A stretch of 64,000 bases of DNA. It comes from Streptomyces paludis (lineage in GTDB: Bacteria; Actinomycetota; Actinomycetes; Streptomycetales; Streptomycetaceae). Location of the stretch: assembly GCF_003344965.1 (NCBI RefSeq), contig NZ_CP031194.1:4960001-5024000 (forward strand), given 5' to 3'. Below, one piece after another: positions 16,023 to 27,703 of the stretch (positions are counted from its first letter, which is position 1; each line of letters starts with the position of its first letter). Both the position numbers and the translations under genes were made by a program. The notes under the pieces are model-generated. The model was not told the DNA's origin, did not search any database, and saw only the letters and a list, made by a program, of their open reading frames with translations.

Positions 16023-17345
16023 GTGAGCCAGCTGATGTCCCGTGAGTCCACCACCGCCCGCTCCAGCGAGGAGGCGTCCGCCGAGACGTCCGCCGCCGCC
16101 GCGCTTCCCGGCGCCCTGCCGGACGAGCTGCGCGCCGAGCTGATCGCCTTCCGCCGGGATCTGCACATGCATCCCGAGCTGGGCAATCAGGAGTTCCGTA
16201 CGACCGCCGCGATCAAGAGCCGGCTGGAGCGCGCCGGGCTCGCGCCGCGCGTGCTGGACACCGGTACGGGCCTGATCTGCGACATCGGCATCCGGGACGG
16301 CGTACGGGACACCGGACGGGACGGCGTACGCGACAGCGCACACAACGGCGTACGCGAAGGCGCGCGCCCCATGCTCGCGCTCCGCGCCGACATCGACGCC
16401 CTGCCCATCCCCGACACCAAGACGGGCGTGCCCTACCGCTCCACCGTGCCCGACCGGGCGCACGCCTGCGGGCATGACGTGCACACCACCGCCGTCCTCG
16501 GCGCCGGGCTCGTCCTGGCCGAGCTGGACCGGCAGGGGCTGCTGCCCCACCCCGTACGGCTGCTCTTCCAGCCCGCCGAGGAGGTCCTGCCCGGCGGCGC
16601 CGCCGACGCCATCGCGTCCGGTGCGCTGGACGGTGTGGGCTCCATCATCGCCGTGCACTGCGACCCGCGCGTCGACGCCGGGAGCATCGGGCTGCGCCCC
16701 GGGCCGATCACCTCCGCCTGCGACCGGCTGGAGATCACCCTCGACGGCCCCGGCGGCCACACCGCCCGGCCGCATCTGACCACCGACCTGGTCACCGCCG
16801 CCGCCAAGGTCGCCACCGAGGTCCCCGCGCTGCTCGCCCGCCGGGTCGACGCGCGCTCGGGCCTGGCCGTCACCTGGGGCCGGATCGCGGCCGGCCACGC
16901 CTGCAACGTCATCCCGCAGCACGCCGAGCTGTCCGGCACCGTCCGCTGCCTCGACCTGCCCGCCTGGCGCGACGCGCCCGACCTGGTGCACGCCGCCATC
17001 GACGAGATCGCGACGCTGTACGGGGCGAAGACCGTGATCGACTACGTCCGGGGTGTGCCGCCGGTCGTCAACGACCCCGTCGTCACGGAGCTGCTGCGCG
17101 CCGCGCAGACCGCCCGCCGCGGATCGTACGCAATCGAGGACACCGAGCAGAGCCTCGGCGGGGAGGACTTCTCCTGGTACCTGGAGCGGGTCCCGGGGGC
17201 GATGGCGCGCCTCGGTGTGCGGCGGCCCGGCAGCCAGGATCGGTATGACCTGCATCGCGGAGATTTCGACGTCGACGAGCTGGCGATCACGGCCGGTGTG
17301 GAGCTTTTCACCGCCGCCGCGTTGATCGACGGCAACCGGTTGTAA
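16023..17345 (+). CDS. M20-family amidohydrolase
   Basis: A 440-aa metal-dependent hydrolase. After a Ser/Ala-rich start, 'RRDLHMHPELGNQEFRTTAAI' opens the fold. Metal-binding motifs include HACGHDVHTTAVLGAG, FQPAEE and the acidic segment GGEDFSWYL. The dimerisation domain carries 'GPGGHTARPHLTTDLV'. The family hydrolyses N-acyl amino acids and related amides such as hippurate in the cytosol. A repeated 'DGVRDTGRDGVRDSAHNGVREG' stretch at about residues 98-118 is unusual and looks like expansion of a GTACG-rich DNA repeat. The adjacent nucleoside operon has its own promoter. Substrate unknown. Confidence 0.85.
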   Translation: MSQLMSRESTTARSSEEASAETSAAAALPGALPDELRAELIAFRRDLHMHPELGNQEFRTTAAIKSRLERAGLAPRVLDTGTGLICDIGIRDGVRDTGRDGVRDSAHNGVREGARPMLALRADIDALPIPDTKTGVPYRSTVPDRAHACGHDVHTTAVLGAGLVLAELDRQGLLPHPVRLLFQPAEEVLPGGAADAIASGALDGVGSIIAVHCDPRVDAGSIGLRPGPITSACDRLEITLDGPGGHTARPHLTTDLVTAAAKVATEVPALLARRVDARSGLAVTWGRIAAGHACNVIPQHAELSGTVRCLDLPAWRDAPDLVHAAIDEIATLYGAKTVIDYVRGVPPVVNDPVVTELLRAAQTARRGSYAIEDTEQSLGGEDFSWYLERVPGAMARLGVRRPGSQDRYDLHRGDFDVDELAITAGVELFTAAALIDGNRL

Positions 17346-17399
17346 TCGGCCATGACATCTTCCGTTCGCGACGATCCGATAACGGCTGTCGTACGGGTC

Positions 17400-17427
17400 T
17401 TTACCTGACATCTACGCGCGTTACGAT
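17400..17427 (+). promoter_or_regulatory. Promoter with CTACGCGCGT-type operator for nucleoside uptake operon
   Basis: TTTACC (17400-17405) and TACGAT (17422-17427) are spaced by 16 bases like a -35/-10 pair. Between and across them lies CTACGCGCGTTA (17412-17423), a 10/12 match to the exact palindrome CTACGCGCGTAG found upstream of add, deoC and the purine nucleoside phosphorylase gene. A repressor bound here would block RNA polymerase. Confidence 0.6.
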
Positions 17428-17481
17428 CGCCGCGAAACCAGCGCCGGAAGAGGCGCTTCGGTCAGGTTGAAGGAGCCCCTC

Positions 17482-18543
17482 TTGCGTCGTACCACCAGGA
17501 TCGCCACGCTCTGTATCGCCTCGGCGGTGGCGCTGACCGCCACGGCGTGCGGCAAGACGTCGTCCTCGTCCTCCTCCGGCGACAGCAGCTCCGCGGGCAC
17601 CAAGGAGGCCGCCGCCGCCATCGCGTACGACGTCGGCGGCCGGGGCGACCAGTCCTTCAACGACGCCGCCTACGCGGGTCTGTCGAAGGCCGAGTCGGAC
17701 CTCAAGGTCAAGGGTGTCGACTCGGAGCCCTCCGACGGTGAGTCGGACGCCGACAAGGTGCAGCGGCTGACCGAGCTGGCCCGCGCAGGCAACAACCCGG
17801 TCATCGGTGTCGGCTTCGCCTACGCGCCGGCCATCGACAAGGTCGCCAAGAAGTTCCCGAAGACGACCTTCGGGATCATCGACGACGCCTCGGTGACCGC
17901 CGCGAACATCGCCAACATGGTCTTCAACGAGGAGCAGGGCTCCTACCTCGCGGGCGTCGCCGCCGCGAAGACCACCAAGACCGCCACGGTCGGCTTCATC
18001 GGCGGTGTCGAGACCCCGCTGATCAAGAAGTTCCAGGCCGGCTTCGAGCAGGGCGTCAAGGACACCGACCCCAAGGTCAAGGTCCTCTCCCAGTACCTGA
18101 CCCAGCCGCCGAACTTCGACGGCTTCTCCAAGCCCGACCTGGGCAAGGCCGCCGCGCAGGGCCAGCTCGACAAGAAGGCCGACGTCATCTACGCCGCCGC
18201 CGGTCTGGCCGGTTCCGGCTCGATCGAGGCCGTGTCGAAGGCCGGCAAGTGGAACATCGGCGTCGACTCCGACCAGTACAACCAGAAGGGCCTGGCCGAC
18301 TACAAGGACTCGATCCTCACCTCGGTCACCAAGGACGTCGCGGACGCCGTCTACAACCTGATCAAGTCCGTCCAGGACGGCAAGCCCGAGTCCGGTGAGA
18401 TCCGCTACGGCCTGGACAAGGACGGCGTCGGCCTGGCCGACTCCAACCCGGCGTACACCAAGATGACCGACGTGGTCGCCGCGGTGGAGAAGGCCAAGAA
18501 GGAAATCATCGACGGCAAGATCACCGTCAAGACCACGCCGTAA
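17482..18543 (+). CDS. BMP-family nucleoside-binding lipoprotein
   Basis: A 353-aa substrate-binding protein from TTG at 17482 (GAAGGAG six bases upstream). The signal peptide ends in a lipobox with Cys at about residue 23 (ALTATACGKT), followed by a Ser-rich linker. The mature part carries BMP features: 'IAYDVGGRGDQSFNDAAYAGL', 'VGFAYAPAIDKVAKKFPKTTF' and 'MVFNEEQGSYLAGVAA'. Members bind purine or pyrimidine nucleosides outside the membrane for an ABC importer. It heads an operon with the ATPase, two permeases, cytidine deaminase and thymidine phosphorylase, and is separated from the ATPase by a strong hairpin that would favour its higher expression. Confidence 0.9.
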   Translation: MRRTTRIATLCIASAVALTATACGKTSSSSSSGDSSSAGTKEAAAAIAYDVGGRGDQSFNDAAYAGLSKAESDLKVKGVDSEPSDGESDADKVQRLTELARAGNNPVIGVGFAYAPAIDKVAKKFPKTTFGIIDDASVTAANIANMVFNEEQGSYLAGVAAAKTTKTATVGFIGGVETPLIKKFQAGFEQGVKDTDPKVKVLSQYLTQPPNFDGFSKPDLGKAAAQGQLDKKADVIYAAAGLAGSGSIEAVSKAGKWNIGVDSDQYNQKGLADYKDSILTSVTKDVADAVYNLIKSVQDGKPESGEIRYGLDKDGVGLADSNPAYTKMTDVVAAVEKAKKEIIDGKITVKTTP

Positions 18544-18582
18544 CCGGAGGGGCCGCGCGCCAGGTCCTCCCACTGTCGGCCG

Positions 18583-18616
18583 ATCGCCGGACGGGCTCCA
18601 CCGCCCGTCCGGCGAT
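18583..18616 (+). terminator. Hairpin between binding protein and ATPase genes
   Basis: ATCGCCGGACGGGC and GCCCGTCCGGCGAT form a perfect 14-bp stem with a six-base loop followed by TT. It probably causes partial termination so that binding protein mRNA exceeds transporter mRNA. Confidence 0.75.
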
Positions 18617-18628
18617 TTCCGGCATACC

Positions 18629-20325
<1,697 letters not shown>

Positions 20326-20326
<1 letters not shown>

Positions 20327-21519
20327 TGAAGAAGTTCGACAAGGACAGGCTGATCCTGGGGGTCGCCGGTCCGGCGCTCGCCATGGTCGTCGCCTTCGCC
20401 CTCACCACGGTGGTGCTGCTGGCCTCGGGCAAGGACCCGTTCCGGCTCTACCAGCTGATGTCCGACTCCGCGCAGTACGTCGACATCCAGGTCCTGATCA
20501 TCAACCAGGCCGGCACGTACTACCTGGCCGCCCTCGCGGTCGCCGTCGGCTTCCGGATGAACCTCTTCAACATCGGCGTCGACGGCCAGTACCGGCTCGC
20601 CGCCATGATGGCCGCCCTCGTCGGCGCCAACGTCAACCTCCCCGGACCGCTCCACATCGCGCTGATCGTCATCGTCGCGATGCTGGTCGGCGCGTTCTGG
20701 GCGGGCATCGCGGGCATCCTGAAGACGACGCGCGGAGTGAGCGAGGTCGTCGCGACGATCATGCTCAACGCCATCGCCACCAGCCTGATCGCCTGGCTCA
20801 TCCAGCCGACGAACCTCGGCGTCCAGCCGGCCGGGTCCAACAACCTGACCACCGGCATGATCCCGGAGTCCGGCTGGTTCCCCGGTCTCTCCCTCGGCGC
20901 CGAGGCCGGTCACATCTACGGCTTCACCTTCGTCGCCGTCGCCTGCGGAATCGTCTACTGGTTCGTCCTCGGCCGTACCCGCTTCGGCTTCGACCTGCGC
21001 GCCACCGGCGCCAGCGAGAGCGCCGCGCAGGCGTCCGGCGTCGACGCCAAGAAGATGACCCTGACCGCCATGCTGATCTCCGGCGGCGTCGCCGGGCTCG
21101 TCGGCATGCCGACCCTGCTCGGCGACTCCCACACGTACAGCCTGGACTTCCCGGCCGGTATCGGCTTCGTCGGCATCACCATCGCGCTGCTCGGCCGGAA
21201 CAACCCGGTGGGCATGCTCTTCAGCGCGCTGCTGATCGCCTTCCTGGACAAGACCTCCGCCTCCCTCGACCAGTTCGGGTACGAGAAGGAGATCGCCACG
21301 ATCATGCAGGGCCTGATCGTGATCGCGGTCGTCGTCAGCTACGAACTCGTCCGCCGTTACGGGCTCCGCCGCCAGCAGCAGAAGGTCGGCGAGGAACTCG
21401 CCGCCGGCGGCGCCCTCACCACCGAGGCCCACCCCGACCCCACGTCCGGCGACGGCTCCGGTGACGACTCCGGCTCCGGCCCGTCCGACAAGACCGAGAA
21501 GGAGGGGTCCGCGCTGTGA
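20326..21519 (+). CDS. Nucleoside ABC transporter permease 1
   Basis: A 397-aa integral membrane protein of the BmpB/YufP type with about nine hydrophobic segments. 'AVAVGFRMNLFNIGVDGQYRLAAMMA' and 'GVSEVVATIMLNAIATSLIAWL' are conserved family stretches, the second containing the cytoplasmic coupling loop. The C-terminal tail of about 50 residues is hydrophilic and Asp/Gly/Ser-rich. It is translationally coupled to both the ATPase and the next permease (GTGA). Confidence 0.9.
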
Positions 21520-22796
21520 GTACGCGTACGAACACGAGCACCGTCTCTGCCACGAGCACGGCTCCCAAGAAGACCGGCGGCGGACGCCCCGCGCTCACCC
21601 TGCCCGTCATCCTGCTGATCGTCGCGGGCGGACTGGCCCTCGTCTCGCTCGTCCGGCTGATCAGCGGCGCCGAGGACATCACCTCCGTCGGCCAGGTCGC
21701 CGGCGCCCTCGAACTCGCCATCCCGATCGGCCTCGCCGGACTCGGCGGCCTGTGGGCCGAGCGTGCGGGCGTCGTCAACATCGGCCTCGAAGGCATGATG
21801 GTCCTCGGCACCTGGTTCGGCGCCTGGGCCGGCTTCCAGTGGGGCCCCTGGACCGGCGTCCTCGTCGGTATCCTCGGCGGCTGCCTCGGCGGACTGCTGC
21901 ACGCCGTCATCACCGTCACCTTCGGCGTGAACCACATCGTCTCCGGTGTGGCCATCAACATCCTCGCCGTCGGCGCCACCCGCTACCTCTCCAAGTACGC
22001 GTTCGACGGCGTCGAGGGCGGCTCCACCAAGCAGTCCCCGCGGATCGGCTCCATCACCGAGATCACCGTCCCGGGGCTCGCCGACTGGATGGCCACCCTC
22101 CAGGGGAAACACTGGTTCCTGATCTCCGACATCGCGGGCATCATCGGCGGCCTGGTCACCAACCTGTCGCTGCTCACCCTGTTCGCGCTGCTGCTGATCC
22201 CCGCCACCTGGTGGATCCTGTGGCGCACCGCGTTCGGACTGCGGCTGCGCTCCTGCGGTGAGAACCCGGTCGCCGCCGAATCCCTCGGCGTCAACGTCTA
22301 CAAGTACAAGTACATCGCCGTCGCCGTCTCCGGCGGGCTCGCCGGACTCGGCGGCGCCTTCCTCGCCATCGTCTCCACCGGCATCTACCAGGAGGGCCAG
22401 ACCGGCGGGCGCGGCTATATCGGCCTCGCCGCGATGATCTTCGGCAACTGGATGCCGGGCGGCATGGCACTGGGCGCCGGGCTCTTCGGCTTCACCGACA
22501 GCCTCAAGCTGCGCGGCGGCGCCGAGAACGTCCACGCCATGCTGCTGCTGCTCGCGATCCTGCTGGTCCTCGCCGTAGCCTGGCAGCTCTACAAGAAGAA
22601 GTACGTCCCCGCCGCCGTCTCGGCGGCCGTCTCGGTGCTGCTCTTCGTCTGGTACGGGCTGACCGACCAGGTGCCGAGCCAGTTCGTCGACGCCGCGCCG
22701 TACGTCACGACGCTGCTGGTCCTCGCGCTCTCGGCGCAACGGCTGCGGATGCCGAAGGCGGACGGGATGCCGTACCGAAGAGGGCAGGGCAAATGA
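21516..22796 (+). CDS. Nucleoside ABC transporter permease 2
   Basis: A 426-aa integral membrane protein of the YufQ type, partner of the preceding permease. 'AIPIGLAGLGGLWAERAGVVNIGLEGMMVLGTWFG' and 'TFGVNHIVSGVAINILAVGATRYL' are the equivalents of the first permease's conserved segments. The start GTG at 21516 overlaps the previous stop as GTGA, and its own stop overlaps the cytidine deaminase start as ATGA. Confidence 0.9.
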   Translation: MSTRTNTSTVSATSTAPKKTGGGRPALTLPVILLIVAGGLALVSLVRLISGAEDITSVGQVAGALELAIPIGLAGLGGLWAERAGVVNIGLEGMMVLGTWFGAWAGFQWGPWTGVLVGILGGCLGGLLHAVITVTFGVNHIVSGVAINILAVGATRYLSKYAFDGVEGGSTKQSPRIGSITEITVPGLADWMATLQGKHWFLISDIAGIIGGLVTNLSLLTLFALLLIPATWWILWRTAFGLRLRSCGENPVAAESLGVNVYKYKYIAVAVSGGLAGLGGAFLAIVSTGIYQEGQTGGRGYIGLAAMIFGNWMPGGMALGAGLFGFTDSLKLRGGAENVHAMLLLLAILLVLAVAWQLYKKKYVPAAVSAAVSVLLFVWYGLTDQVPSQFVDAAPYVTTLLVLALSAQRLRMPKADGMPYRRGQGK

Positions 22797-23212
22797 CCGC
22801 GACCGCCGTGGACACCGGGACCGCCGACTGGGACGCCCTGCGGGCCGCCGCCCGCGACGCCATGTCCCGTGCGTACGCCCCGTACTCGAAGTACCCGGTC
22901 GGCGTGGCCGCCCTGGTCGACGACGGGCGTACGGTCACCGGCTGCAACGTCGAGAACGCCTCGTACGGCATCGGGCTGTGCGCCGAGTGCGGCCTGATCT
23001 CCGCCCTCCAGCTCGGCGGCGGCGGCCGGCTCACCCACTTCACCTGCGTCGACGGCGCGGGCGAGGTGCTGGTGCCGTGCGGACGCTGCCGGCAGCTGCT
23101 GTACGAGTTCGGCGGGCCTGAGCTGATCCTGGAGACCCCGGACGGCTTCCGCACACTGGACGAGATGCTCCCGCAGGCATTCGGCCCGGGACACCTGGAA
23201 GCCCGCCACTGA
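22793..23212 (+). CDS. cdd: Cytidine deaminase
   Basis: A 139-aa zinc enzyme converting (deoxy)cytidine to (deoxy)uridine. The motifs are 'CNVENASYGIGLCAECGLISAL' (zinc Cys and catalytic Glu) and PCGRCRQLLYEF (two zinc Cys ligands). The length fits the homotetrameric class. It is coupled to the second permease gene, so imported cytidine can be deaminated at once and passed to the phosphorylase encoded next. Confidence 0.93.
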   Translation: MTATAVDTGTADWDALRAAARDAMSRAYAPYSKYPVGVAALVDDGRTVTGCNVENASYGIGLCAECGLISALQLGGGGRLTHFTCVDGAGEVLVPCGRCRQLLYEFGGPELILETPDGFRTLDEMLPQAFGPGHLEARH

Positions 23213-23234
23213 GCCCGGTCCCGGGGAGAGCCGC

Positions 23235-23284
23235 GATCCGGCTCCCCCGGGGCCGCTGTAATGATCCGGCTCCCCCGGGGCCGC
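23235..23284 (+). repeat. Two-copy direct repeat between cdd and deoA
   Basis: A 22-base unit beginning GATCCGGCTCCCCC occurs twice, at 23235-23256 and 23263-23284, separated by six bases. Each copy contains the self-complementary CCCCCGGGG. Function unknown; it may affect readthrough to deoA. Confidence 0.6.
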
Positions 23285-23319
23285 CGCAATACCGAACCAA
23301 TCCACGCGTAAGGACCACC

Positions 23320-24597
<1,278 letters not shown>

Positions 24598-24642
24598 CGC
24601 GGGCCGGCGGGGGTCTGACCTGCGGGGATACCCATTCGGGTG

Positions 24643-24674
24643 AACGGGATCGGTGGACGGCCACCGGTCCCGTT
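24643..24674 (+). terminator. Terminator of the nucleoside operon
   Basis: AACGGGATCGGTGG and CCACCGGTCCCGTT form a 14-bp stem with one G-T pair and a four-base loop, 46 bases after the deoA stop. Confidence 0.7.
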
Positions 24675-24713
24675 CGGCATGCTGGGATCGGTGACACAAC
24701 GAAGGAGACCGCC

Positions 24714-25286
24714 ATGAGCGCACTCACCGCCGACCGGGACTGGGCCCGGCTTGTCCATGCCTGGGAGGAGACGCATCCGCCCGAGGGCTGCAAGGTGGAG
24801 ATCGTTGACGGGGTCATCACCGTGTCACTGCCACCCTCCTGGGACAACAACGTCACAGCCTCCCGGCTTGTGCGCCGGCTCTGCTTCGTGATCCCGGAGG
24901 ACTGGGCGATCTTTCAGTGGCAGGAAGCGGTCGTACCGGGCCGCAAGGGCCTCTACATGCCTGATGTGATGGTGGTGGCGCAGGAGCACAAACCGGCGCC
25001 GGGAGACCTCTTCCCCGCGAGCAGGGCGAAGTTCATCGCGGAGATAACCTCACCGGGGTACGCCCACCACGACCGCGTAGCCAAAGCACATGGCTATGCC
25101 CATGCCGGCGTACCGCTCTATCTGTTGCTCGACCCCTGCGCGTCGGATGCTCCGACAGCCACGCTCTACGGCGACCCCGAGGGCGGCACGTACCGCGTGC
25201 TCGAAGCGGTTGCGTACGGGGGCAAGATCACCCTCCCCGCCCCCTTCGACCTGGCGATCGACACGGCCGAGTTCCCTGTCAGCTGA
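24714..25286 (+). CDS. Uma2-family (DUF820) nuclease-fold protein
   Basis: A 190-aa protein with the restriction-endonuclease-like Uma2 fold. 'WEETHPPEGCKVEIVDGVITVS' opens it; 'MPDVMVVAQEH' and 'FIAEITSPGYAHHDRVAKAHGYAHAGVPLYLLLDP' carry the D...E-x-K-like active site region (here E-I-T). GAAGGAG precedes the ATG. These proteins are abundant in Streptomyces, often in many copies. The cellular role is not established. Its 3' end overlaps the convergent HAD gene by eight bases. Confidence 0.8.
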   Translation: MSALTADRDWARLVHAWEETHPPEGCKVEIVDGVITVSLPPSWDNNVTASRLVRRLCFVIPEDWAIFQWQEAVVPGRKGLYMPDVMVVAQEHKPAPGDLFPASRAKFIAEITSPGYAHHDRVAKAHGYAHAGVPLYLLLDPCASDAPTATLYGDPEGGTYRVLEAVAYGGKITLPAPFDLAIDTAEFPVS

Positions 25287-26034
25287 CCGCGCGCGCAGCG
25301 CTCAGCAGCCCCGGCAGCTCCCGCATGTCCTCGAAGACCACCGTGCCCGGCCCGGCCAGCCGGTGCGCGGCGGTCAGGCCGCCCGCGTAGCCGAACGACC
25401 GCATGCCCGCCGCGCGCGCCGCCGTCACGCCGTACGGGCTGTCCTCCACCACCGCGCAGCGCGCCGGATCCACGCCCAGCGTGCGGGCCGCGTGGAGGAA
25501 GAGGTCGGGCGCGGGCTTGCCCAGGGCGACGTCTGCGGCGCTGAAGATACGGGCCTCCGCGAAGTGGTGGCGCAGGCCGGCGGTGGCCAGATTGCGCCGG
25601 ATGTTCGCGTGGCCGCCGTTGGAGGCGAGACAGAAGGGCAGGCCGAGCGCTTCGAGCGTTCCGATCGCGTCCGCCACGCCGTCGATCGCGGTCAGTTCGG
25701 TGGCGAGGGCCTCCTCGTAGAGGTGGTCGTACGCCTTGTACCACTCCGGCGCGAGGGGCCGCCCGAGCCGTTCCTCGATGAACGCGTCCCGGATGGCGAA
25801 GGACGAGCCGACGAAGGTGGAGATGACCTCCTCCTCGGTGAAGTCACATCCCAGGTCGGCCATCACCCGCACGTCGATCTTCACGCAGATGCGCTCGCTG
25901 TCGACGAGGACACCGTCGCAGTCGAAGATCACCAGCTCAACGGGTCCAGCGGGTCCGGCGGGTCCGTCAGGTTCGGCGGGTCCGTCAGGGTCGGCAGGTC
26001 CGGCGGGTTCGGCAGGCTCATGCGTCATGGTCAT
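25279..26034 (-). CDS. HAD-family phosphatase/phosphoglucomutase-like hydrolase
   Basis: A 251-aa protein. A repetitive Pro/Ala/Gly/Asp N-terminal stretch (about 30 residues, from a GGTCCGGCGG-type DNA repeat) precedes the catalytic FDCDGVLVDSERI. Motif II is LASNGG, and motifs III/IV are LGKPAPDLF and VVEDSPYGVTAA. The helical cap between them is that of beta-phosphoglucomutase-like or sugar-phosphatase HADs. Substrate unknown. Single gene, convergent with the Uma2 gene. Confidence 0.82.
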   Translation of the reverse strand: MTMTHEPAEPAGPADPDGPAEPDGPAGPAGPVELVIFDCDGVLVDSERICVKIDVRVMADLGCDFTEEEVISTFVGSSFAIRDAFIEERLGRPLAPEWYKAYDHLYEEALATELTAIDGVADAIGTLEALGLPFCLASNGGHANIRRNLATAGLRHHFAEARIFSAADVALGKPAPDLFLHAARTLGVDPARCAVVEDSPYGVTAARAAGMRSFGYAGGLTAAHRLAGPGTVVFEDMRELPGLLSAARAVS

Positions 26035-26105
26035 GTTCAGCAGCGTACGGGCCGGTCCGTGCGCGGCTGCGATGAGTTTTGGCAGTGTGAGCGGTCTCCT
26101 ACCCC

Positions 26106-26444
26106 GTGGATGTCACGGAACCGATCCTTCTCGCCATCGCCGGCCGCGTCACGCCCGCCGAGGTGCCGACGCTCTCCGGCCAACTGGAAACAGCGCTGCG
26201 CGCCGCACTCCCGACGGCCGGAGGCCGGGGAGAGGTGATCTGCGACGTGGGCGGCCTCGTCCAACCGGGCCTGGCGGCGGTCGACGTGCTGGCCCGGCTG
26301 CGACTGGCGGCCCGCAGGCAGGGGTGTGGGTTCCAACTGCGGGGGGTGGGGCGGGAGCTGCGGCTGCTGCTGGAGTTGGTAGGACTGGCGGAACTGGGCG
26401 ACCCGCGCGACACGGCCCAGGCCGACGACGGCGCGGACCACTGA
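26106..26444 (+). CDS. STAS-domain anti-sigma factor antagonist-like protein
   Basis: A 112-aa protein from GTG at 26106. It shows an SpoIIAA/STAS-like pattern: 'ILLAIAGRVTPAEVPTLSGQLETAL', then 'VICDVGGLVQPGLAAVDVLARLRLAARRQGCGFQLRGVGRELRLLLELVGL'. The position of the usual phosphorylatable Ser (D-x-S) is V-Q-P here, so regulation by phosphorylation is doubtful. No partner kinase is adjacent. It is probably a divergent STAS protein. Confidence 0.65.
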   Translation: MDVTEPILLAIAGRVTPAEVPTLSGQLETALRAALPTAGGRGEVICDVGGLVQPGLAAVDVLARLRLAARRQGCGFQLRGVGRELRLLLELVGLAELGDPRDTAQADDGADH

Positions 26445-26505
26445 GCCCCGACGAGCCCCGACGGCCGCGGATCGGGCGGCGCCCACGCTTGACACCTGCT
26501 GGGAG

Positions 26506-27484
26506 GGGTTGTCGGGTGCGGGTCAGAGCGACGCTGAGTGGGGTGGGTCGGTGGCGGAGGTTGTGGGTGTGGGGCCGCCCCTCCAGCTTTGAGTGTCGCG
26601 CTTCCGGGCCGGGTGTAAAGGGCGCTCCTTCGTCGCGTCGGCTGCGCCGATTGCGCTGCGCTTCACCCTTGACACCCGTCCCTCCAGCGCAAGTGCGGGT
26701 GTGGGAGGGGCGGCCGGGGGGAAGGGGGGCCCAGGAGGTGGCGCCGTTCTGCCACTCGGCTCAGGGGCTGGCAGGCGGGTGGGCCCTGCGGGGCTGCGCG
26801 ACAGAGGAATGGGGTGACTCGGCACCGGCTCAGCGGCTGACGGTCCGCTGTTTGCTGAGACTCAAGCCCCGCTGGTCACTGTCGCGCTGTGGTGCCCGGA
26901 AGGCGGACGGCTTCTGCTGCCCGGCTGGGTCCGCGGGCCGGACACCCTGCCCGCATGCCCCACATGGGATGGTTTGGCGGCCTGTTGGAGGTTTCCTCGG
27001 GCGGCACATGTGTCCTCAGGTGCGTTAGCGGCACTCCGGGACGCATGGACGGCCTTCAGGGGCCCACTTGGCGCCACCCGCGTCCCAGTAATCCCACAAC
27101 CCACACAACGGTGACCAGCGGGGCTTGTGTCTCAGCAAACAGCGGACGGTCGGACGCTGAGCCGGTGTGGGACCGCCCCATTCCTCTGCCGCGCAGCCCC
27201 GCAGGGCCCACCGGGCCGCCAGCCCCTGAGCCGAGTGGCAGTGCGGCGCCACCCCTTCGGGCCCCCTCCCCCCGGCCGCCCCCCCCTCATCCGCACTTGC
27301 GACTCCGGGGGAGGTGTCAAGGGCGGAGCGCAGCGGAGTCGGCGCAGCCGACGCGACGAAGGAGCGCCCTTTACTCCTCCACCGGAGGCGCGACACTGAA
27401 AGGAGGAGGGGCGGCCCAGCGCCAAGCGCCTCGCTCCCGTACACCCCGGTTACCTCTTGGTACTGACCCGCACCCGACAACCCC
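26506..27484. repeat. Long imperfect inverted-repeat element (~1 kb, non-coding)
   Basis: Two arms of about 380 bp (26506-26885 and 27107-27484) are inverted copies of each other, each starting at GGGGTTGTCGGGTGCGGG and ending near GCTGGTCAC at the inner side. They share islands such as AAGGGCGCTCCTTCG, GCCACTCGGCTCAGG and CCGCTGTTTGCTGAGA but differ at many positions. About 220 bp separates them. A further partial copy of the inner end follows at 27488-27540. No convincing gene lies inside. The whole 26445-27703 interval is otherwise empty. Confidence 0.75.
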
Positions 27485-27635
27485 ACGGTGCCCAGCGGGG
27501 CGCGAGTCTCAACCAGCAGACGGCCGTCAGCCGCCGCGACGACCCCCGCAGCCGGCTGACGGGGTTCACCGGGTAAGGAGCGCTCCTCCCGGAGGCGCAG
27601 GCGCAGGCGCAGGCGCAGACGGAGTCGGCGGATAC

Positions 27636-27680
27636 GCGGAGGGGCCCACCCGTACCACCCGTACGCGTGGGCCCCTCCGC
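27636..27680 (-). terminator. Terminator of the ECF sigma factor gene
   Basis: GCGGAGGGGCCCAC and GTGGGCCCCTCCGC form a perfect 14-bp stem. The loop itself can pair CGTAC with GTACG. It lies just past the stop of the minus-strand sigma factor. Confidence 0.8.
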
Positions 27681-27703
27681 TCGTACCGTCGTCCCGCCCT
27701 CCG

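Noticed and set aside
26523..27425. Several open frames inside the long inverted-repeat element
   Set aside because: They are mirrored in both arms, have Pro/Arg/Ser-biased composition and no ribosome binding sites, so they reflect GC-rich non-coding DNA.
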